From assembly GCF_014646235.1 (NCBI RefSeq), contig NZ_BMNB01000008.1:1-64000 (forward strand): 64,000 nt of DNA, written 5' to 3'. The DNA is from Micromonospora sonchi (GTDB lineage: Bacteria > Actinomycetota > Actinomycetes > Mycobacteriales > Micromonosporaceae). Shown in pieces: positions 38,266 through 48,146 of the stretch. The position numbers and the translations under genes were made by a program. Each line of letters begins with the position of its first letter. The first letter of the stretch is position 1. Under the pieces are notes generated by a model that did not search any database, was not told where the DNA came from, and was given only the letters and a program-made list of their open reading frames with translations.

Positions 38266-39618
38266 TCACAGGTTGGCGCCGCCGACGCGGGACTCGGTGC
38301 GGACCGCGCCGGTCACCGCCCAGGCGCCGGTGCGCAGCCGCAGCAGCAGGGCCACCAGGCGGATCACGATGAACAGCATCAGGCCGGCCCAGATACCGCC
38401 CAGGCCCAGATCGAAGGCGTGGGCGAGCCAGATCGCCGGCAGGAATCCGCCCAGCGCGCCGGCCATCGTGAGGTTGCGCAGGTAACGGATGTCACCCGCG
38501 CCGATCAGCACCCCGTCGAGCGCGAACACCACCCCGGCCAGCGGCAGCATCGCGACGAACCAGGGCCAGGCGACCAACGCCTGCTGATGTACCGCGGAGT
38601 CGGAGCTGAACCAGGTCGGTACGACTCCGGCACCGACCGCCGCCAACACGGCGAACGCCGCGCCGCAGGCCGCGCCGAGCCGGCCGATACGCCGGGCCAG
38701 CGCGCGGGCTCCCACCGCATCGTCGGCCCCGAGCGCGGCCCCGACCAGCGCCTGCGCGGCGATGGCCAGCGCGTCGAGTACCAGCGCCGCGAAGAACCAG
38801 AGCTGCACGGCGATCTGGTGCGCACCGACCGCAGCGGCACCGAACCGAGCGGCGACCGCCGTGGCGGACAGGAAGCTGGCCTGGAAGGCCACCCCCCGGA
38901 TGAGCAGATCGCGGCTGAGGACCAGTTGCTGGCCGATGACCCGGGGGCGGGGGCGAAGCGCCACCCGTTCGGCCACCAGCGCGGCGGCGAAGAGCACTCC
39001 GGAGAGGGTCTGCGCGATGACGTTCGCCACCGCGGAGCCGATCAGCCCCATGCCCACCGGATAGACCAGCACCGGGCACAGCACCGCGGAGAGCAGGTTG
39101 GGGCCGACCACGAAGAGCAGTGGACGGCGGGTGTTCTGCACTCCGCGCAGCCAGCCGTTCCCGGCGGCGGCGAGCAGCAGCCCCGGAGCACCGAACGCGG
39201 CGATCCGCAGCCACTCGGCGGCGGCGAGGCCGATCTCGCCGCCCCCGGCCAGAGCACCGGCCAGGGCGCCACCGCCGAACTGCATGCCGATCACGACCAG
39301 CACGCCGACACCGAGGGCCAGCCAGGAGGACTGCACGCCCTCGGCCACGGCGGCGGCGCGGTCACCCGCGCCGAAGCGACGGGCCGCCCGTCCGGTCGTG
39401 CCGTACGCGACCACGGTGCCCAGCCAGGCGGTCAGGGTCATCACCGTGCCACCGACGGCCACGGCGGCCAACGGGACCCGGCCCAGATGGCCGACGACCG
39501 CGGTGTCGACCAGGACGTAGAGCGGCTCGGCGGCCAGGACCACGAGGGCCGGCAGGGCGAGCGCGGCGATCCGACCGGGCGAGGCGACCCGGTCGACGGC
39601 GGCGGTGGGCTGGCTCAT
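38266..39618 (-). CDS. MATE family efflux transporter (DinF-like)
   Basis: This 450-aa protein has 12 membrane helices in two six-helix halves. N-terminal ALPALVVLAAEPLYVLVDTAVVGHLGRVPLAAVAVGGTV is the typical MATE start, and WLRIAAFGAPGLLLAAAGNGWLRGVQNTR is the DinF-type mid-segment. It likely exports cationic or other drugs using an ion gradient. The position between rbfA/nrnA and truB matches dinF in mycobacteria. The start is the ATG at 39618 (MSQPTAAVD). A GTG at 39636 would add six residues. Confidence 0.9.
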   Translation of the reverse strand: MSQPTAAVDRVASPGRIAALALPALVVLAAEPLYVLVDTAVVGHLGRVPLAAVAVGGTVMTLTAWLGTVVAYGTTGRAARRFGAGDRAAAVAEGVQSSWLALGVGVLVVIGMQFGGGALAGALAGGGEIGLAAAEWLRIAAFGAPGLLLAAAGNGWLRGVQNTRRPLLFVVGPNLLSAVLCPVLVYPVGMGLIGSAVANVIAQTLSGVLFAAALVAERVALRPRPRVIGQQLVLSRDLLIRGVAFQASFLSATAVAARFGAAAVGAHQIAVQLWFFAALVLDALAIAAQALVGAALGADDAVGARALARRIGRLGAACGAAFAVLAAVGAGVVPTWFSSDSAVHQQALVAWPWFVAMLPLAGVVFALDGVLIGAGDIRYLRNLTMAGALGGFLPAIWLAHAFDLGLGGIWAGLMLFIVIRLVALLLRLRTGAWAVTGAVRTESRVGGANL

Positions 39619-39680
39619 CGCCGCCGATGGTGACACGCGAGCGGTAAGGGGAGCAAGCTGATGCGCTACTTACCCGTCGA

Positions 39681-39745
39681 AGGCTCGCGTCGCTCGTTCA
39701 GCCGAGGCTCGCGTCGCTCGTTCAGCCGAGGCTCGCGTCGCTCGT
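39681..39745. repeat. 24-bp tandem repeat, 2.7 copies
   Basis: The unit AGGCTCGCGTCGCTCGTTCA followed by GCCG occurs at 39681-39704 and 39705-39728, with a 17-bp partial third copy. All copies are identical. It lies in the noncoding stretch upstream of the MATE gene. Confidence 0.95.
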
Positions 39746-39853
39746 CAACGTGAAGGAAGGGACAAAGCCGGCGGCGCGGACCGGGTTGGTCGGATGGCCG
39801 GCGCAATGCCGTACGCGCTCCGACAGCTCGACGTCACCGCCGACCGGTCACGG

Positions 39854-39943
39854 TCACTGACGGGTGTCCATGGAGGTCTGCAGGGCCCGGCGGGCCTGCT
39901 CACGGGCCTCGTCGGTCGGCTCCGGCTTGGGCTTGGCGGACAT
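39854..39943 (-). CDS. Putative 29-aa small protein
   Basis: A short frame begins at the ATG at 39943 after GGAAAGGGG at good spacing and reads MSAKPKPEPTDEAREQARRA, then LQTSMDTRQ and a TGA stop. The peptide is charged, with a Pro/Lys/Glu start followed by an amphipathic helix, and has strong codon bias for G/C in third positions. The function is unknown, and support is the ribosome-binding site, codon use and sensible composition. It stands alone, about 240 bp upstream of the MATE gene and about 260 bp downstream of the DUF6186-like gene. Confidence 0.5.
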   Translation of the reverse strand: MSAKPKPEPTDEAREQARRALQTSMDTRQ

Positions 39944-40200
39944 GGTGGACCCCTTTCCAGGGCGCGCGGCGGCACGTCACGGGCGGTGTTTCGACGGATG
40001 CCCGGAACCTGCTCAGGGGTCGCCGGAGCGATGGCTGGGCGGCGTGGGTGACCCGGATCGGTCGCCCCCTGGAGAGAAGCAGCGCCCAGGTATGGCTCCG
40101 CTCCTGACCTGTATCAAAGCAACGTCGGCCGATTCCCAAGCTATCGTTCAGGTCCACATGGTGCGCGCCGTTCCCGCCATCTGGACAAATCTGGTATCGG

Positions 40201-40413
40201 TCACCGGGCCAGGAAGTGCCAGCCCACCCACCACCAGAAACCGAACATCCCGATCCGTCCGACCGGCACCGGGCCGACCTCGTACCGCAGCACGTAGGCG
40301 CAGACCTCGCCCAGGGTCGGGATCCGCGAGCCCTCCCGCCGGGCCAACCACTCGACCAGACCGAACAGCGCCAACCCGACCAGGAAACCGCCGATCGCCA
40401 GTGCCCGCATCAT
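40201..40413 (-). CDS. Small membrane protein (DUF6186-like)
   Basis: The 70-aa protein starts MMRALAIGGFLVGLALFGLVEWLARREGS and ends IGMFGFWWWVGWHFLAR, giving two hydrophobic segments around a polar loop with PTLGEVCAYVLRYEVGPVPVGR. This resembles small DUF6186-type proteins of actinomycetes of unknown function. The ATG at 40413 overlaps the stop of the preceding gene by 4 bp (ATGA), so the two are coupled. The two proteins may act together at the membrane, which is inference. Confidence 0.65.
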   Translation of the reverse strand: MMRALAIGGFLVGLALFGLVEWLARREGSRIPTLGEVCAYVLRYEVGPVPVGRIGMFGFWWWVGWHFLAR

Positions 40414-40820
40414 CGCCGCACCAGCCCCCAGAACGCCGACAGCCACACCAACCAGGCCGCAGAGCGGACCAGCCGGTCCTCCAGCAACGGATCGGCCAGC
40501 CGCGAGAAGGTGGGGAAATCGTCACCGGCCGACGCGAAGAAGGTGGCCCCCTCGAAGATCCCGAACACCAGCACCGGGAGGGTCCACCAGACCGCACCCG
40601 AGCTCAGCCGTCGCGGCGCCGGACGGCGCGGCACCCGGTTGCTCAGTCCGAGCCAGATGAGCACCCCACCGGTGCCGAACACGTAGAGGTTCGCCTCGGT
40701 GGAGAAGGACGAAAAGCGTCCCCCGACCAGGGAGAGGGCGACGAGCACCGGTACACAGACAACCGGACGCTCCCAGGTGCGGGGTGCCTCGACGGTCAGA
40801 TCGTGGGGCTGCTCCATCAT
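40410..40820 (-). CDS. Hypothetical four-helix membrane protein
   Basis: The 136-aa product begins MMEQPHDLTVEAPRTWERPVVC, followed by hydrophobic stretches at about 20-38, 48-64, 75-95 and 118-135 (LVRSAAWLVWLSAFWGLVRR). I do not recognise the family. A soluble N-terminus, short loops (VPRRPAPRRLSS; ASAGDDFPTFSRLADPLLED) and coupling to the next small membrane gene suggest a small integral complex. The start is the ATG at 40820, with an ATG at 40817 directly after it. It lies 62 bp downstream of nrnA. Confidence 0.6.
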   Translation of the reverse strand: MMEQPHDLTVEAPRTWERPVVCVPVLVALSLVGGRFSSFSTEANLYVFGTGGVLIWLGLSNRVPRRPAPRRLSSGAVWWTLPVLVFGIFEGATFFASAGDDFPTFSRLADPLLEDRLVRSAAWLVWLSAFWGLVRR

Positions 40821-40882
40821 CCGATTGTCCCCGTCCTGCGCCACCGCGGAAACGGCAACACCCGCGGCGACGGCCAGTGATG

Positions 40883-41962
40883 TCAGCCGCGCCGGTCGGC
40901 GCCACCACCCGGGGCGGGCACCGCCAGCTCGACCCGGATTCGCTCGACCACCTCGTCGACGGTGCCCCGACCGGTGAATCCGGCGGCGAGCCGATGCCCG
41001 CCACCGCCCAACGCGACGGCCACCCGGCTGACGTCCGTCGCCCCCTTGCTGCGCAGGGAGACCGCCCACTCCCGCGGACCGGTCTGTTTGACGACGCAGC
41101 TCACGTCCGCCTCGGCGGTGCACCGCACCGGGTCGATCAGGGCCTCCAGCACGTACGGTCGCTGCTCGTGCCGGGCCAGGTCGTCCAGGGTCGCGTACGT
41201 CCACACCAGGCCGTGCCCGGTGGCGGCCTCGGGCTCCAGCCGAGCCCGGCCGAGCACCTCGCCGAAGAGGCGTACCGCCCCGAACGGGCGGCTGTCGAAG
41301 ACCCGCCGGGAAATGTCGCCCGGCCGGATCCCGGTGGCCAGCAGACGGGCCGCCATCTCGTGCACCGCCGGGGTGGTGGCGTCGAACCGGAACGAGCCGG
41401 TGTCCGTGCTCAAGGCCACGTACAGACATTCGGCGATGCCGGCGTCCAGCGCCACCCCGAGCCGGGCCAGTAGTTCCTCGGCCACCACCGAGGTCGCCGC
41501 AGCGGCCGGATCGACCAGGTTGACGTCGCCGAAGCCGGTGTTGGAGGCGTGATGGTCCAGCACCAGCGCGGTACCCGGGCCGGCCAGCCGGTCGGCCAGC
41601 TCACCGAGGCGCGAAACGCTCGCCGCGTCGAAGCAGATGACCAGGTCCGGTGCCGGGTCGGCCGCGGCGGCCGGCACCAGCAACTCCAGACCGGGCAGGC
41701 CGCGAAACGGCTCGGGCACCTCCGGCGGGTCGGGGAAGGTCGCCTGGATCTGCCGTACGCCGAGCCGACGCAGCCCGAGCCCAAAGCCCAGCATGCTGCC
41801 CAGCGCGTCGCCGTCGGGGTTGACATGGCAGACCAGCAGCACCCGACCGTCGGGCGGCAGCCGACGCACGGCCGCCACGGCAGCGTCCCAGTCGTCGTCG
41901 GTAGGGCCGGTCACGATCGCCGGTTCCGCCTCGGTCAGGGTGCTGCCGGGGAAGGCGGTCAC
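40883..41962 (-). CDS. nrnA: DHH-family bifunctional oligoribonuclease/pAp phosphatase
   Basis: This 359-aa NrnA-type phosphoesterase degrades nanoRNAs and pAp. Motif I is LLVCHVNPDGDALGSM. The DHH motif is VLDHHASNTGFGD, CFDAAS supplies another metal ligand, and the C-terminal DHHA1 domain ends VALGGGGHRLAAGFTGRG. A role in c-di-GMP breakdown (pGpG hydrolysis) is known for actinobacterial homologues. The GTG at 41962 overlaps the rbfA stop (GTGA), matching the rbfA-nrnA-dinF order of mycobacteria. Confidence 0.92.
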   Translation of the reverse strand: MTAFPGSTLTEAEPAIVTGPTDDDWDAAVAAVRRLPPDGRVLLVCHVNPDGDALGSMLGFGLGLRRLGVRQIQATFPDPPEVPEPFRGLPGLELLVPAAAADPAPDLVICFDAASVSRLGELADRLAGPGTALVLDHHASNTGFGDVNLVDPAAAATSVVAEELLARLGVALDAGIAECLYVALSTDTGSFRFDATTPAVHEMAARLLATGIRPGDISRRVFDSRPFGAVRLFGEVLGRARLEPEAATGHGLVWTYATLDDLARHEQRPYVLEALIDPVRCTAEADVSCVVKQTGPREWAVSLRSKGATDVSRVAVALGGGGHRLAAGFTGRGTVDEVVERIRVELAVPAPGGGADRRG

Positions 41963-42432
41963 CGCTGCTCCCCGCCCCGGGCACCGTCGGTGTCGGTCTC
42001 CTGCGCCTCCTCGGTCTCCTCCAGCCGGTACGGCTGGGGCGCACCGGCGTACTCGGCCTTGGCGGCGAGACGTTGCACCTCGGCGTCGGCATTGCGGGCC
42101 GCGGCGAGCAGGTCGTCGATGTGCTTGACCTGGTCCTGCACGTCGTCGAGGACGAAGGTCAGGGTCGGCGAGTGGCGCAGGCCGAGCGCCTTGCCGACCG
42201 TGCTGCGCAGCATTCCCTTGGCGCTGTCCAGTGCGGCGGCGGTGCCCGCCTGGGCCGCCGCGTCGCCGAGCACGGTGTAGAACACCGTGGCGTCGCGCAG
42301 GTCGGCGGTGATCCGGGCGTCGGTGATGGTGATCATGCCGAGCCGGGGGTCCTTGATCTGGCTCCGCACCACCGACGCGACCAGTTCCCGCACCCGCTCC
42401 GCGTGCCGGCGTACCTTGGCCGGATCCGTCAT
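41959..42432 (-). CDS. rbfA: 30S ribosome-binding factor RbfA
   Basis: RbfA assists 16S rRNA maturation and cold adaptation. The 157-aa protein has MTDPAKVRRHAERVRELVASVVRSQIKDPRLGMITITDARITADLRDATVFYTVLG, the KH-like RbfA fold with its AxG-type kink, followed by LRHSPTLTFVLDDVQDQVKHIDDLL. The last 40 residues are an acidic, disordered tail (EETEEAQETDTDGARG). GGAGGTG six bases upstream fixes the ATG at 42432 against a GTG at 42447. Confidence 0.94.
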   Translation of the reverse strand: MTDPAKVRRHAERVRELVASVVRSQIKDPRLGMITITDARITADLRDATVFYTVLGDAAAQAGTAAALDSAKGMLRSTVGKALGLRHSPTLTFVLDDVQDQVKHIDDLLAAARNADAEVQRLAAKAEYAGAPQPYRLEETEEAQETDTDGARGGEQR

Positions 42433-42610
42433 CTCCGTCACCTCCACGGGCTCCCGCTACCGGCCAGGACCGGCGACGCCGACGTCACCGGAGCCAGCCG
42501 TGCCCCAACACCTCGAACCCTACCCGCGCCGCACCTTCGCGTGTGCGGGCGGCCGGCGCGCCGGCCGGTACCGGGCGGCACCGGCCGAACAGCGGCGTCG
42601 CCTGTCGTGG

Positions 42611-42904
42611 TCAGTCGTCCGCGCCGTACAGCCGGCGGCGCACCGACAGCAGTTCGATCTCCGGCCGCCCCGCCACCAGGCGTTCGCAGGCGTCGAGCAC
42701 CTCACGGGCGTGCCCCGGCTCGGCGGCCACGACCGCCACGCCCAGCTGCGCTCGCCCGTGCAGGTCGAGCGCACCCACCTCGGCGGCCGAGACCTCGAAG
42801 CGGCGCAGTGCCGCCACGATCGGCCGTACGTACGATCTCTTGGCCTTCAGCGACCGGGAATCGCCGGGCAGCAGCAGGTCGAAGGCAGCGGTTGCGATGT
42901 ACAT
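42611..42904 (-). CDS. DUF503 (YlxP-like) protein
   Basis: This 97-aa protein begins MYIATAAFDLLLPGDSRSLKAKRSYVRPIVAALRRFEVSAAEVG, the DUF503/YlxP signature, a ferredoxin-like fold protein encoded next to infB and rbfA in many Gram-positive bacteria. YlxP has been linked to ribosome biogenesis together with RbfA. The gene lies between a strong terminator and rbfA, so it probably has its own promoter or depends on readthrough. The start is the ATG at 42904. Confidence 0.88.
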   Translation of the reverse strand: MYIATAAFDLLLPGDSRSLKAKRSYVRPIVAALRRFEVSAAEVGALDLHGRAQLGVAVVAAEPGHAREVLDACERLVAGRPEIELLSVRRRLYGADD

Positions 42905-42934
42905 CGTCTGCGGACACTACCCGTCCGCTCCAGA

Positions 42935-42976
42935 CGATCAAGGGGTTTACGCCTTCCGGCGTAAACCCCTTGATCG
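42935..42976 (-). terminator. Long perfect hairpin terminator after infB
   Basis: A 19-bp perfect inverted repeat (CGATCAAGGGGTTTACGCC and its complement) around a TTCC loop lies 19 bp past the infB stop. It is the longest perfect stem I found here. There is no T tract on the transcript side. Confidence 0.85.
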
Positions 42977-42994
42977 GTATTGCCTACCGCGAGA

Positions 42995-45994
42995 TCAGGC
43001 GCGCGCCTTCTCCCGCATCTCGAAGGTCTCGATCACGTCGCCGACCTGGACGTTGTTGAAACCACCCAGGGTCAGACCGCACTCGAAGCCCTCCCGGACC
43101 TCCGTCGCGTCGTCCTTGAACCGCTTGAGCGAGCTGATCGTGAGGTTGTCCGCCACGACCGTGCCGTCGCGCAGCAGGCGCGCCTTCGCGTTGCGCCGCA
43201 TGATGCCCGACCGGACGATGCAGCCGGAGATGTTGCCGATCTTGGACGAGCGGAAGACCTCGCGGACCTCCGCACTGCCGAGCTCGACCTCCTCGTACTC
43301 CGGCTTGAGCAGGCCCTTGAGCGCCGCCTCGATCTCCTCGATGGCCTGGTAGATGATCGTGTAGTACCGGATCTCCACGCCCTCGCGGTCGGCCATCTCG
43401 CGGACCTTGCTGGAGGCCCGCACGTTGTAGCCGATGATCGTGACCGGCTCGGACGAGGCACTCGCGAGCATGATGTTGCTCTCGGTGATCGCGCCGACGC
43501 CCCGGTCGAGGACCTTGAGCTGGACCTCCTCGGGGATGTCGAGGTTGAACAGCGCGTCCTCCAGAGCCTCCACCGAACCGGAGCCATCGCCCTTGAGGAT
43601 GAGGTTGAGCGACGTCTTCTCGCCCTCCTTGAGCTGCTCCATGAGCGTCTCGAGGGTGGCCCGGCCGCGGGAGTTGGCGAATGCCGCCGCCCGCCGCCGC
43701 GCCTGGCGCTGCTCGGCGATCTGCCGCACCGTGCGGTCATCCGCCGCGGCGAGGAAGGTGTCGCCCGCGCCCGGCACCGCGGTCAGACCGAGAACCATGA
43801 CCGGACGTGCCGGACCAGCCTCGGTGACCTGCTTGCCGTTCTCGTCGAGCATCGCCCGGACCCGGCCGTGCGCCCCACCGGCGACGATCGAGTCGCCCGC
43901 CCGCAGGGTGCCCTTCTGCACCAGCACGGTCGCCACCGCGCCGCGGCCCTTGTCCAGGTGCGCCTCGATGGCCACACCCTGCGCCGGCCCGTCGGTCGGA
44001 GCGGTCAGCTCCAGCGACGCGTCGGCGGTGAGCAGCACCGCTTCGAGGAGGCTGTCGATGCCGATGCCCGGCTTCGCGGCCACGTTGACGAACATGGTCT
44101 CGCCGCCGTACTCCTCGGCGACCAGGCCGTACTCGGTCAGCTGCTGGCGGACCTTGTCCGGGTTGGCCTCCGGCTTGTCGACCTTGTTGACCGCGACCAC
44201 GATCGGCACGTCCGCCGCCTTGGCGTGGTTGAGCGCCTCGATGGTCTGCGGCATCACGCCGTCGTCCGCCGCCACCACCAGGATCACGATGTCGGTCACC
44301 TGCGCACCACGAGCACGCATCGCGGTGAACGCCTCGTGACCCGGGGTGTCGATGAAGGTCACCGCCCGGTCCTCGCCCTCGTGCGGGACGTGGACCTGGT
44401 AGGCCCCGATGTGCTGGGTGATGCCACCGGCCTCGCCCGCCACCACGTTCGCCTTGCGGATCGCGTCGAGCAGCTTGGTCTTACCGTGGTCGACGTGACC
44501 CATGACGGTCACCACCGGAGCCCGGCTGACCAGGCGATCCTCGGTCACCTCGGCGTCGAGGTCGATGTTGAACTGCGCGAGCAGCTCGCGATCCTCGTCC
44601 TCCGGGCTGACGATCTGCACGTTGAAGCCGAGGTGCTCACCCAGCAGCAGCAGGGTTTCGTCGGAGCAGGACTGGGTCGCGGTGACCATCTCGCCCAGGT
44701 TGAACATCTCCTGGACCAGCGAACCCGGGTTGGCGTTGATCTTGTCGGCGAAATCCGACAGCGAGGCGCCACGAGAGAGCCGGATCGGCTGCCCCTGACC
44801 CCGGGGAGCACCCGAGCTCATGGTCGGGGCCGACAGGTTGTCGAACTCCTGTCTGCGCTGCTTCTTGGACTTGCGGCCACGGGTCGGCTTGCCACCCGGA
44901 CGCCCGAAGGCACCCGCAGCGCCACCGCCACGGCCACGGCCACCGCCACCCGGACGGCCGCCGCCAACGGGTCCACCCGGCCGGAAGCCACCGCCGGCGC
45001 CACCGCCACCGGGACCACCGCGGTAACCACCGCCGGCACCGGCACCGGCACCGGCGCCACCGCCACCGGGGCCGCCACGGTAACCGCCACCGCCACCGCC
45101 ACCGGGACCACCGCGGTAACCACCGCCACCGCCACCGCCAGCGCCGCCGGGACGACCGGTGCCCGCGCCGGGACGACCGGCACCCGGACCACCCGGGCGT
45201 CCGGGCCGCTGGCTCGGCATCGAGGCCGGGCTGGGCCGCGGCGGCATCGAAGCCGGGCTCGGCCGCGGCGGCATCGAAGCCGGGCTCGGCCGGGGACCGC
45301 CGGCACCGGCGGCCGGCGGACGCTGCTGCTGGCTGCCCTGGATGCCGAACGGGTTGTTGCCGGCGCCACGGGCCGGCGGACGGCCCGTCCGGCCACCCGG
45401 ACCGGGGTTGGGCCCACCGGGCCGGCCCGCAGCCGGGGAACCCGGACGGGGCGGCATGGTGCCGGGGCCCGGCCGGGGACCCGGACGGGCGGCGCCGTCG
45501 GCCGGGGGTTCCCGGCGGACGTTCTCGCGCTGCTGCTGGCGGGCGGCCTGCGCGGCCTTGACCGCGGCCTCCTGCTCGGCCTTCAGCGCGGCGGCACGCG
45601 CCTCGGCGGCCGCCACTTCGATGTCGTGGGCACTCGCCGGCTTGGCGACCGGGGCCGCCGCCGGCGGCGGACCGGGCAGCGGGGCCTTCGGCTTCGGCCC
45701 GGGCACCGCCGGACGCCGGGGCGGCGTCGGCTTTGCCATGATCCGGGGCTCACCCGGGGTCGGGGGCGGGGTCGGCGCGGCCGACGGAGCCGGGACGGCC
45801 GACGGCGGAGCCGCCGACGCACCAGAGCCGCCAGAGGCGACGAACGCGCTGCGCAGCCGCCGGGCGACAGGCGCCTCGACGGTGCTCGATGCGGACTTCA
45901 CGAACTCGCCCATTTCCTTCAGCTTGGCGAGAACGGTCTTGCTTTCGACCCCGAGCTCTTTTGCAAGCTCGTGTACGCGGGCCTTGCCTGCCAC
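42995..45994 (-). CDS. infB: Translation initiation factor IF-2
   Basis: This 999-aa GTPase delivers initiator tRNA to the 30S subunit. The IF2 N-terminal module is [35 protein letters not shown] long linker (about 60-400) is Pro/Gly/Arg-rich, with repeats PPRPSPASM and YRGGPGGGG. The G domain has GHVDHGKT (499-506), DTPGHEAF and NKVD, followed by domains II-IV. The GTG at 45994 with GAGGAG upstream is chosen over a codon four residues earlier. ylxR and nusA precede it, as in the conserved rimP-nusA-ylxR-infB operon. Confidence 0.97.
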   Translation of the reverse strand: MAGKARVHELAKELGVESKTVLAKLKEMGEFVKSASSTVEAPVARRLRSAFVASGGSGASAAPPSAVPAPSAAPTPPPTPGEPRIMAKPTPPRRPAVPGPKPKAPLPGPPPAAAPVAKPASAHDIEVAAAEARAAALKAEQEAAVKAAQAARQQQRENVRREPPADGAARPGPRPGPGTMPPRPGSPAAGRPGGPNPGPGGRTGRPPARGAGNNPFGIQGSQQQRPPAAGAGGPRPSPASMPPRPSPASMPPRPSPASMPSQRPGRPGGPGAGRPGAGTGRPGGAGGGGGGGYRGGPGGGGGGGYRGGPGGGGAGAGAGAGGGYRGGPGGGGAGGGFRPGGPVGGGRPGGGGRGRGGGAAGAFGRPGGKPTRGRKSKKQRRQEFDNLSAPTMSSGAPRGQGQPIRLSRGASLSDFADKINANPGSLVQEMFNLGEMVTATQSCSDETLLLLGEHLGFNVQIVSPEDEDRELLAQFNIDLDAEVTEDRLVSRAPVVTVMGHVDHGKTKLLDAIRKANVVAGEAGGITQHIGAYQVHVPHEGEDRAVTFIDTPGHEAFTAMRARGAQVTDIVILVVAADDGVMPQTIEALNHAKAADVPIVVAVNKVDKPEANPDKVRQQLTEYGLVAEEYGGETMFVNVAAKPGIGIDSLLEAVLLTADASLELTAPTDGPAQGVAIEAHLDKGRGAVATVLVQKGTLRAGDSIVAGGAHGRVRAMLDENGKQVTEAGPARPVMVLGLTAVPGAGDTFLAAADDRTVRQIAEQRQARRRAAAFANSRGRATLETLMEQLKEGEKTSLNLILKGDGSGSVEALEDALFNLDIPEEVQLKVLDRGVGAITESNIMLASASSEPVTIIGYNVRASSKVREMADREGVEIRYYTIIYQAIEEIEAALKGLLKPEYEEVELGSAEVREVFRSSKIGNISGCIVRSGIMRRNAKARLLRDGTVVADNLTISSLKRFKDDATEVREGFECGLTLGGFNNVQVGDVIETFEMREKARA

Positions 45995-46109
45995 TGCACT
46001 CCTCACTCCGAGGTCGTGCGGGCAGCACCCGCAGCGACCTCACTCGTGCACTTGAAGCCTGGTCATTTCTGGGACTTCATCGTGTGCTCATGTCGGTCGT
46101 CCTACCTTG

Positions 46110-46418
46110 CTAGCGACCCTCGCCCGGTCGGTTGACCGGACGTGGTGGTTGACGCGTCAGGTACTCCGCGAGGGCCTCGTCACGCGGGACCCCGGCGACA
46201 CGCAGCGCACGCCCGAAGGCGCGACGCTGTAGTGCCTGCGCGAAGCAGGCCGGATCCGGGTGCATGTTCGCTCCCCGACCCGGCAGCCTGCGGGCCGGAT
46301 CGGGTCGGAGGCTGAGATCAGCCTCCTCTTCGACCGCGACGATCCGCAGTAGGTCACTGGCCGGCGCGCGCCGTCGACAACCCACACAGGTGCGCTCCGG
46401 CTGCGCGCGTCGTGCCAC
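46110..46418 (-). CDS. ylxR: YlxR family RNA-binding/nucleoid protein (DUF448)
   Basis: This 102-aa basic protein opens with RRAQPERTCVGCRRRAPASDLLRIV, the GC/RxPxRTCxGCR signature of YlxR, and later has GRGANMHPDPACFAQALQRRAFGRAL. YlxR proteins bind RNase P RNA or act as a nucleoid-associated regulator in different bacteria. The start is the GTG at 46418, 17 bp after nusA. A gap of about 115 bp precedes infB. Confidence 0.92.
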   Translation of the reverse strand: MARRAQPERTCVGCRRRAPASDLLRIVAVEEEADLSLRPDPARRLPGRGANMHPDPACFAQALQRRAFGRALRVAGVPRDEALAEYLTRQPPRPVNRPGEGR

Positions 46419-46434
46419 TGTTGGGAGTCTACCC

Positions 46435-47478
46435 CTAGCTGCCCGACACCGCGCCGCCCGGTTCCCGGACCTGATCAGCTTCCGGTTGATCGGCGGGAGC
46501 GGCCTGTTCCGCGTCCGACCGGATGTCGATCCGCCAACCGGTCAGTCGGGCGGCAAGCCGGGCATTCTGCCCTTCCCGCCCGATCGCGAGCGACAGCTGG
46601 AAATCCGGGACCGTCACCCGGGCCGCGCGGGCGGCCAGGTCGACCACCTCGACCCGCAGCGCCTTGGCCGGAGAGAGCGCGTTCCCGACGAAGGTCGCCG
46701 GATCGTCCGACCAGTCGATGATGTCGATCTTCTCACCGTGCAGCTCGCTCATCACCGCCCGGACCCGCTGTCCCATCGGGCCGATACAGGCACCCTTGGC
46801 GTTGACGCCGGCTGCCGTCGAGCGCACCGCGATCTTCGTACGGTGGCCGGCCTCGCGCGCGATCGCGGCGATCTCGACCGTGCCGTCGGCGATCTCCGGC
46901 ACCTCCAGGGCGAAGAGTTTCTTCACCAGGTTGGGGTGCGTACGGGACAACGTGATCTGCGGGCCACGCATTCCCTTGGCCACGTGCACGACCACAGAGC
47001 GGATCCGTTCCCCGTGTTGGGGGCGCTCGCCGGGCACCTGCTCGGACTGCGGCAGCACACCCTCCAGCTTGCCGAGGTCGACGGTGACGATGCCCTTCTC
47101 CGCACGTGCCTCGTGCGCCTGCACCACCCCGGTGACCAGGTCGCCGTCGCGGCCGACGTACTCGCCGAAGTGCACCTCGTCGGTGGCCTCCCGCAGCCGC
47201 TGGAGGATCACCTGCTTGGCGGTCATGGCCGCGATCCGGCCGAAGTCGTGCGGAGTGTCGTCCCACTCCCGCACCACGGCACCCTCGGTGTCCACTTCCT
47301 GGGCGCAGACCAGGGCCGCGCCGCTCTTGCGGTCGATCTCCACCCGGGCGTGCTGCTGGGCGCCCTCGGTGTGCCGGTACGCGGTCAGCAGCGCGGTCTC
47401 GATCGCCGCGAGGATCGTGTCGAACGGGATCTCCCGCTCACGCTCGAGTGCGCGCAGCGCCGCGAGGTCGATGTTCAC
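46435..47478 (-). CDS. nusA: Transcription termination/antitermination protein NusA
   Basis: This 347-aa NusA has the N-terminal RNA polymerase-binding domain ([39 protein letters not shown]), S1 ([22 protein letters not shown]), and two KH domains ([65 protein letters not shown]). It lacks the C-terminal acidic repeats of E. coli NusA, as is normal in actinobacteria. The GTG at 47478 overlaps the rimP stop (GTGA), indicating coupling. Confidence 0.96.
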   Translation of the reverse strand: MNIDLAALRALEREREIPFDTILAAIETALLTAYRHTEGAQQHARVEIDRKSGAALVCAQEVDTEGAVVREWDDTPHDFGRIAAMTAKQVILQRLREATDEVHFGEYVGRDGDLVTGVVQAHEARAEKGIVTVDLGKLEGVLPQSEQVPGERPQHGERIRSVVVHVAKGMRGPQITLSRTHPNLVKKLFALEVPEIADGTVEIAAIAREAGHRTKIAVRSTAAGVNAKGACIGPMGQRVRAVMSELHGEKIDIIDWSDDPATFVGNALSPAKALRVEVVDLAARAARVTVPDFQLSLAIGREGQNARLAARLTGWRIDIRSDAEQAAPADQPEADQVREPGGAVSGS

Positions 47479-48146
47479 CTCTCCTCGTCCTCCACATCGT
47501 CATCGTCGTCGAGGTCTTCTGAATCGGGCAGTTCGTCGAGGCGGCTGAATTCGATCTGCACCCGGCCCGGACCGAGATCCGGGTAGGTCAGCTCCGTACG
47601 CTCGGTTTCGGTCTCCAGCACCACGCGCTCGTCGTCGGCGGCAATCACCCGCCCGGCGACCTGCCGGTCACCCGCCGGCCGGTCACCCTGCGGCGCGGAC
47701 GGCGTCCCCGCGCCCCGGACCGTCACCCGGACCAGCCGGCCGACGTTGCGTCGCCAGTGTCTGGGCAGGGTCAGCGGGCGGTCCACGCCCGGCGAGCTGA
47801 CCTCCAGTTGGTACTCCCCGGCGACGATGTCGCCGCCGCTGTCCTCGGCGGCGTCCAGCGCCGCCGAGACCGCCCGCGAGACGTCGGCCACCGCGTCCAG
47901 GTTGATCCCGCCGTCGGCGTCGACGATCACGCGTACCACGTGCCGACGACCGGCCCGGGACACGGACAGGTCCTCCAGGTCGTAACCGGCGCCGTCGACC
48001 ACCGGCGCGATCACCGAGCGGAGCCGTTCGCGACGGGCGGTGAGATCACCCCGCGGCGCCGGGCCGGAGGAAGTCTGTGCGCCTCGCGGAGCCTGGCCGC
48101 CACGGGAACGCCCCGTCGTTCTGGTGGCACGGCCACGCTGCGTCAT
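47475..48146 (-). CDS. rimP: Ribosome maturation factor RimP
   Basis: This 223-aa RimP supports 30S assembly. The core is [57 protein letters not shown] and [20 protein letters not shown]. An N-terminal basic extension (about 1-40) and a strongly acidic C-terminal tail ([15 protein letters not shown]) flank it. The ATG at 48146 with AAAGG upstream is the likely start. It is the first gene of the rimP-nusA-ylxR-infB operon and is divergent from the lipoprotein gene. Confidence 0.94.
   Translation of the reverse strand: MTQRGRATRTTGRSRGGQAPRGAQTSSGPAPRGDLTARRERLRSVIAPVVDGAGYDLEDLSVSRAGRRHVVRVIVDADGGINLDAVADVSRAVSAALDAAEDSGGDIVAGEYQLEVSSPGVDRPLTLPRHWRRNVGRLVRVTVRGAGTPSAPQGDRPAGDRQVAGRVIAADDERVVLETETERTELTYPDLGPGRVQIEFSRLDELPDSEDLDDDDDVEDEER

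Noticed and set aside
42980..46135. 1051-codon open frame on the plus strand opposite infB
   Set aside because: Antisense shadow: infB carries the complete G domain and IF2 N-terminal module.
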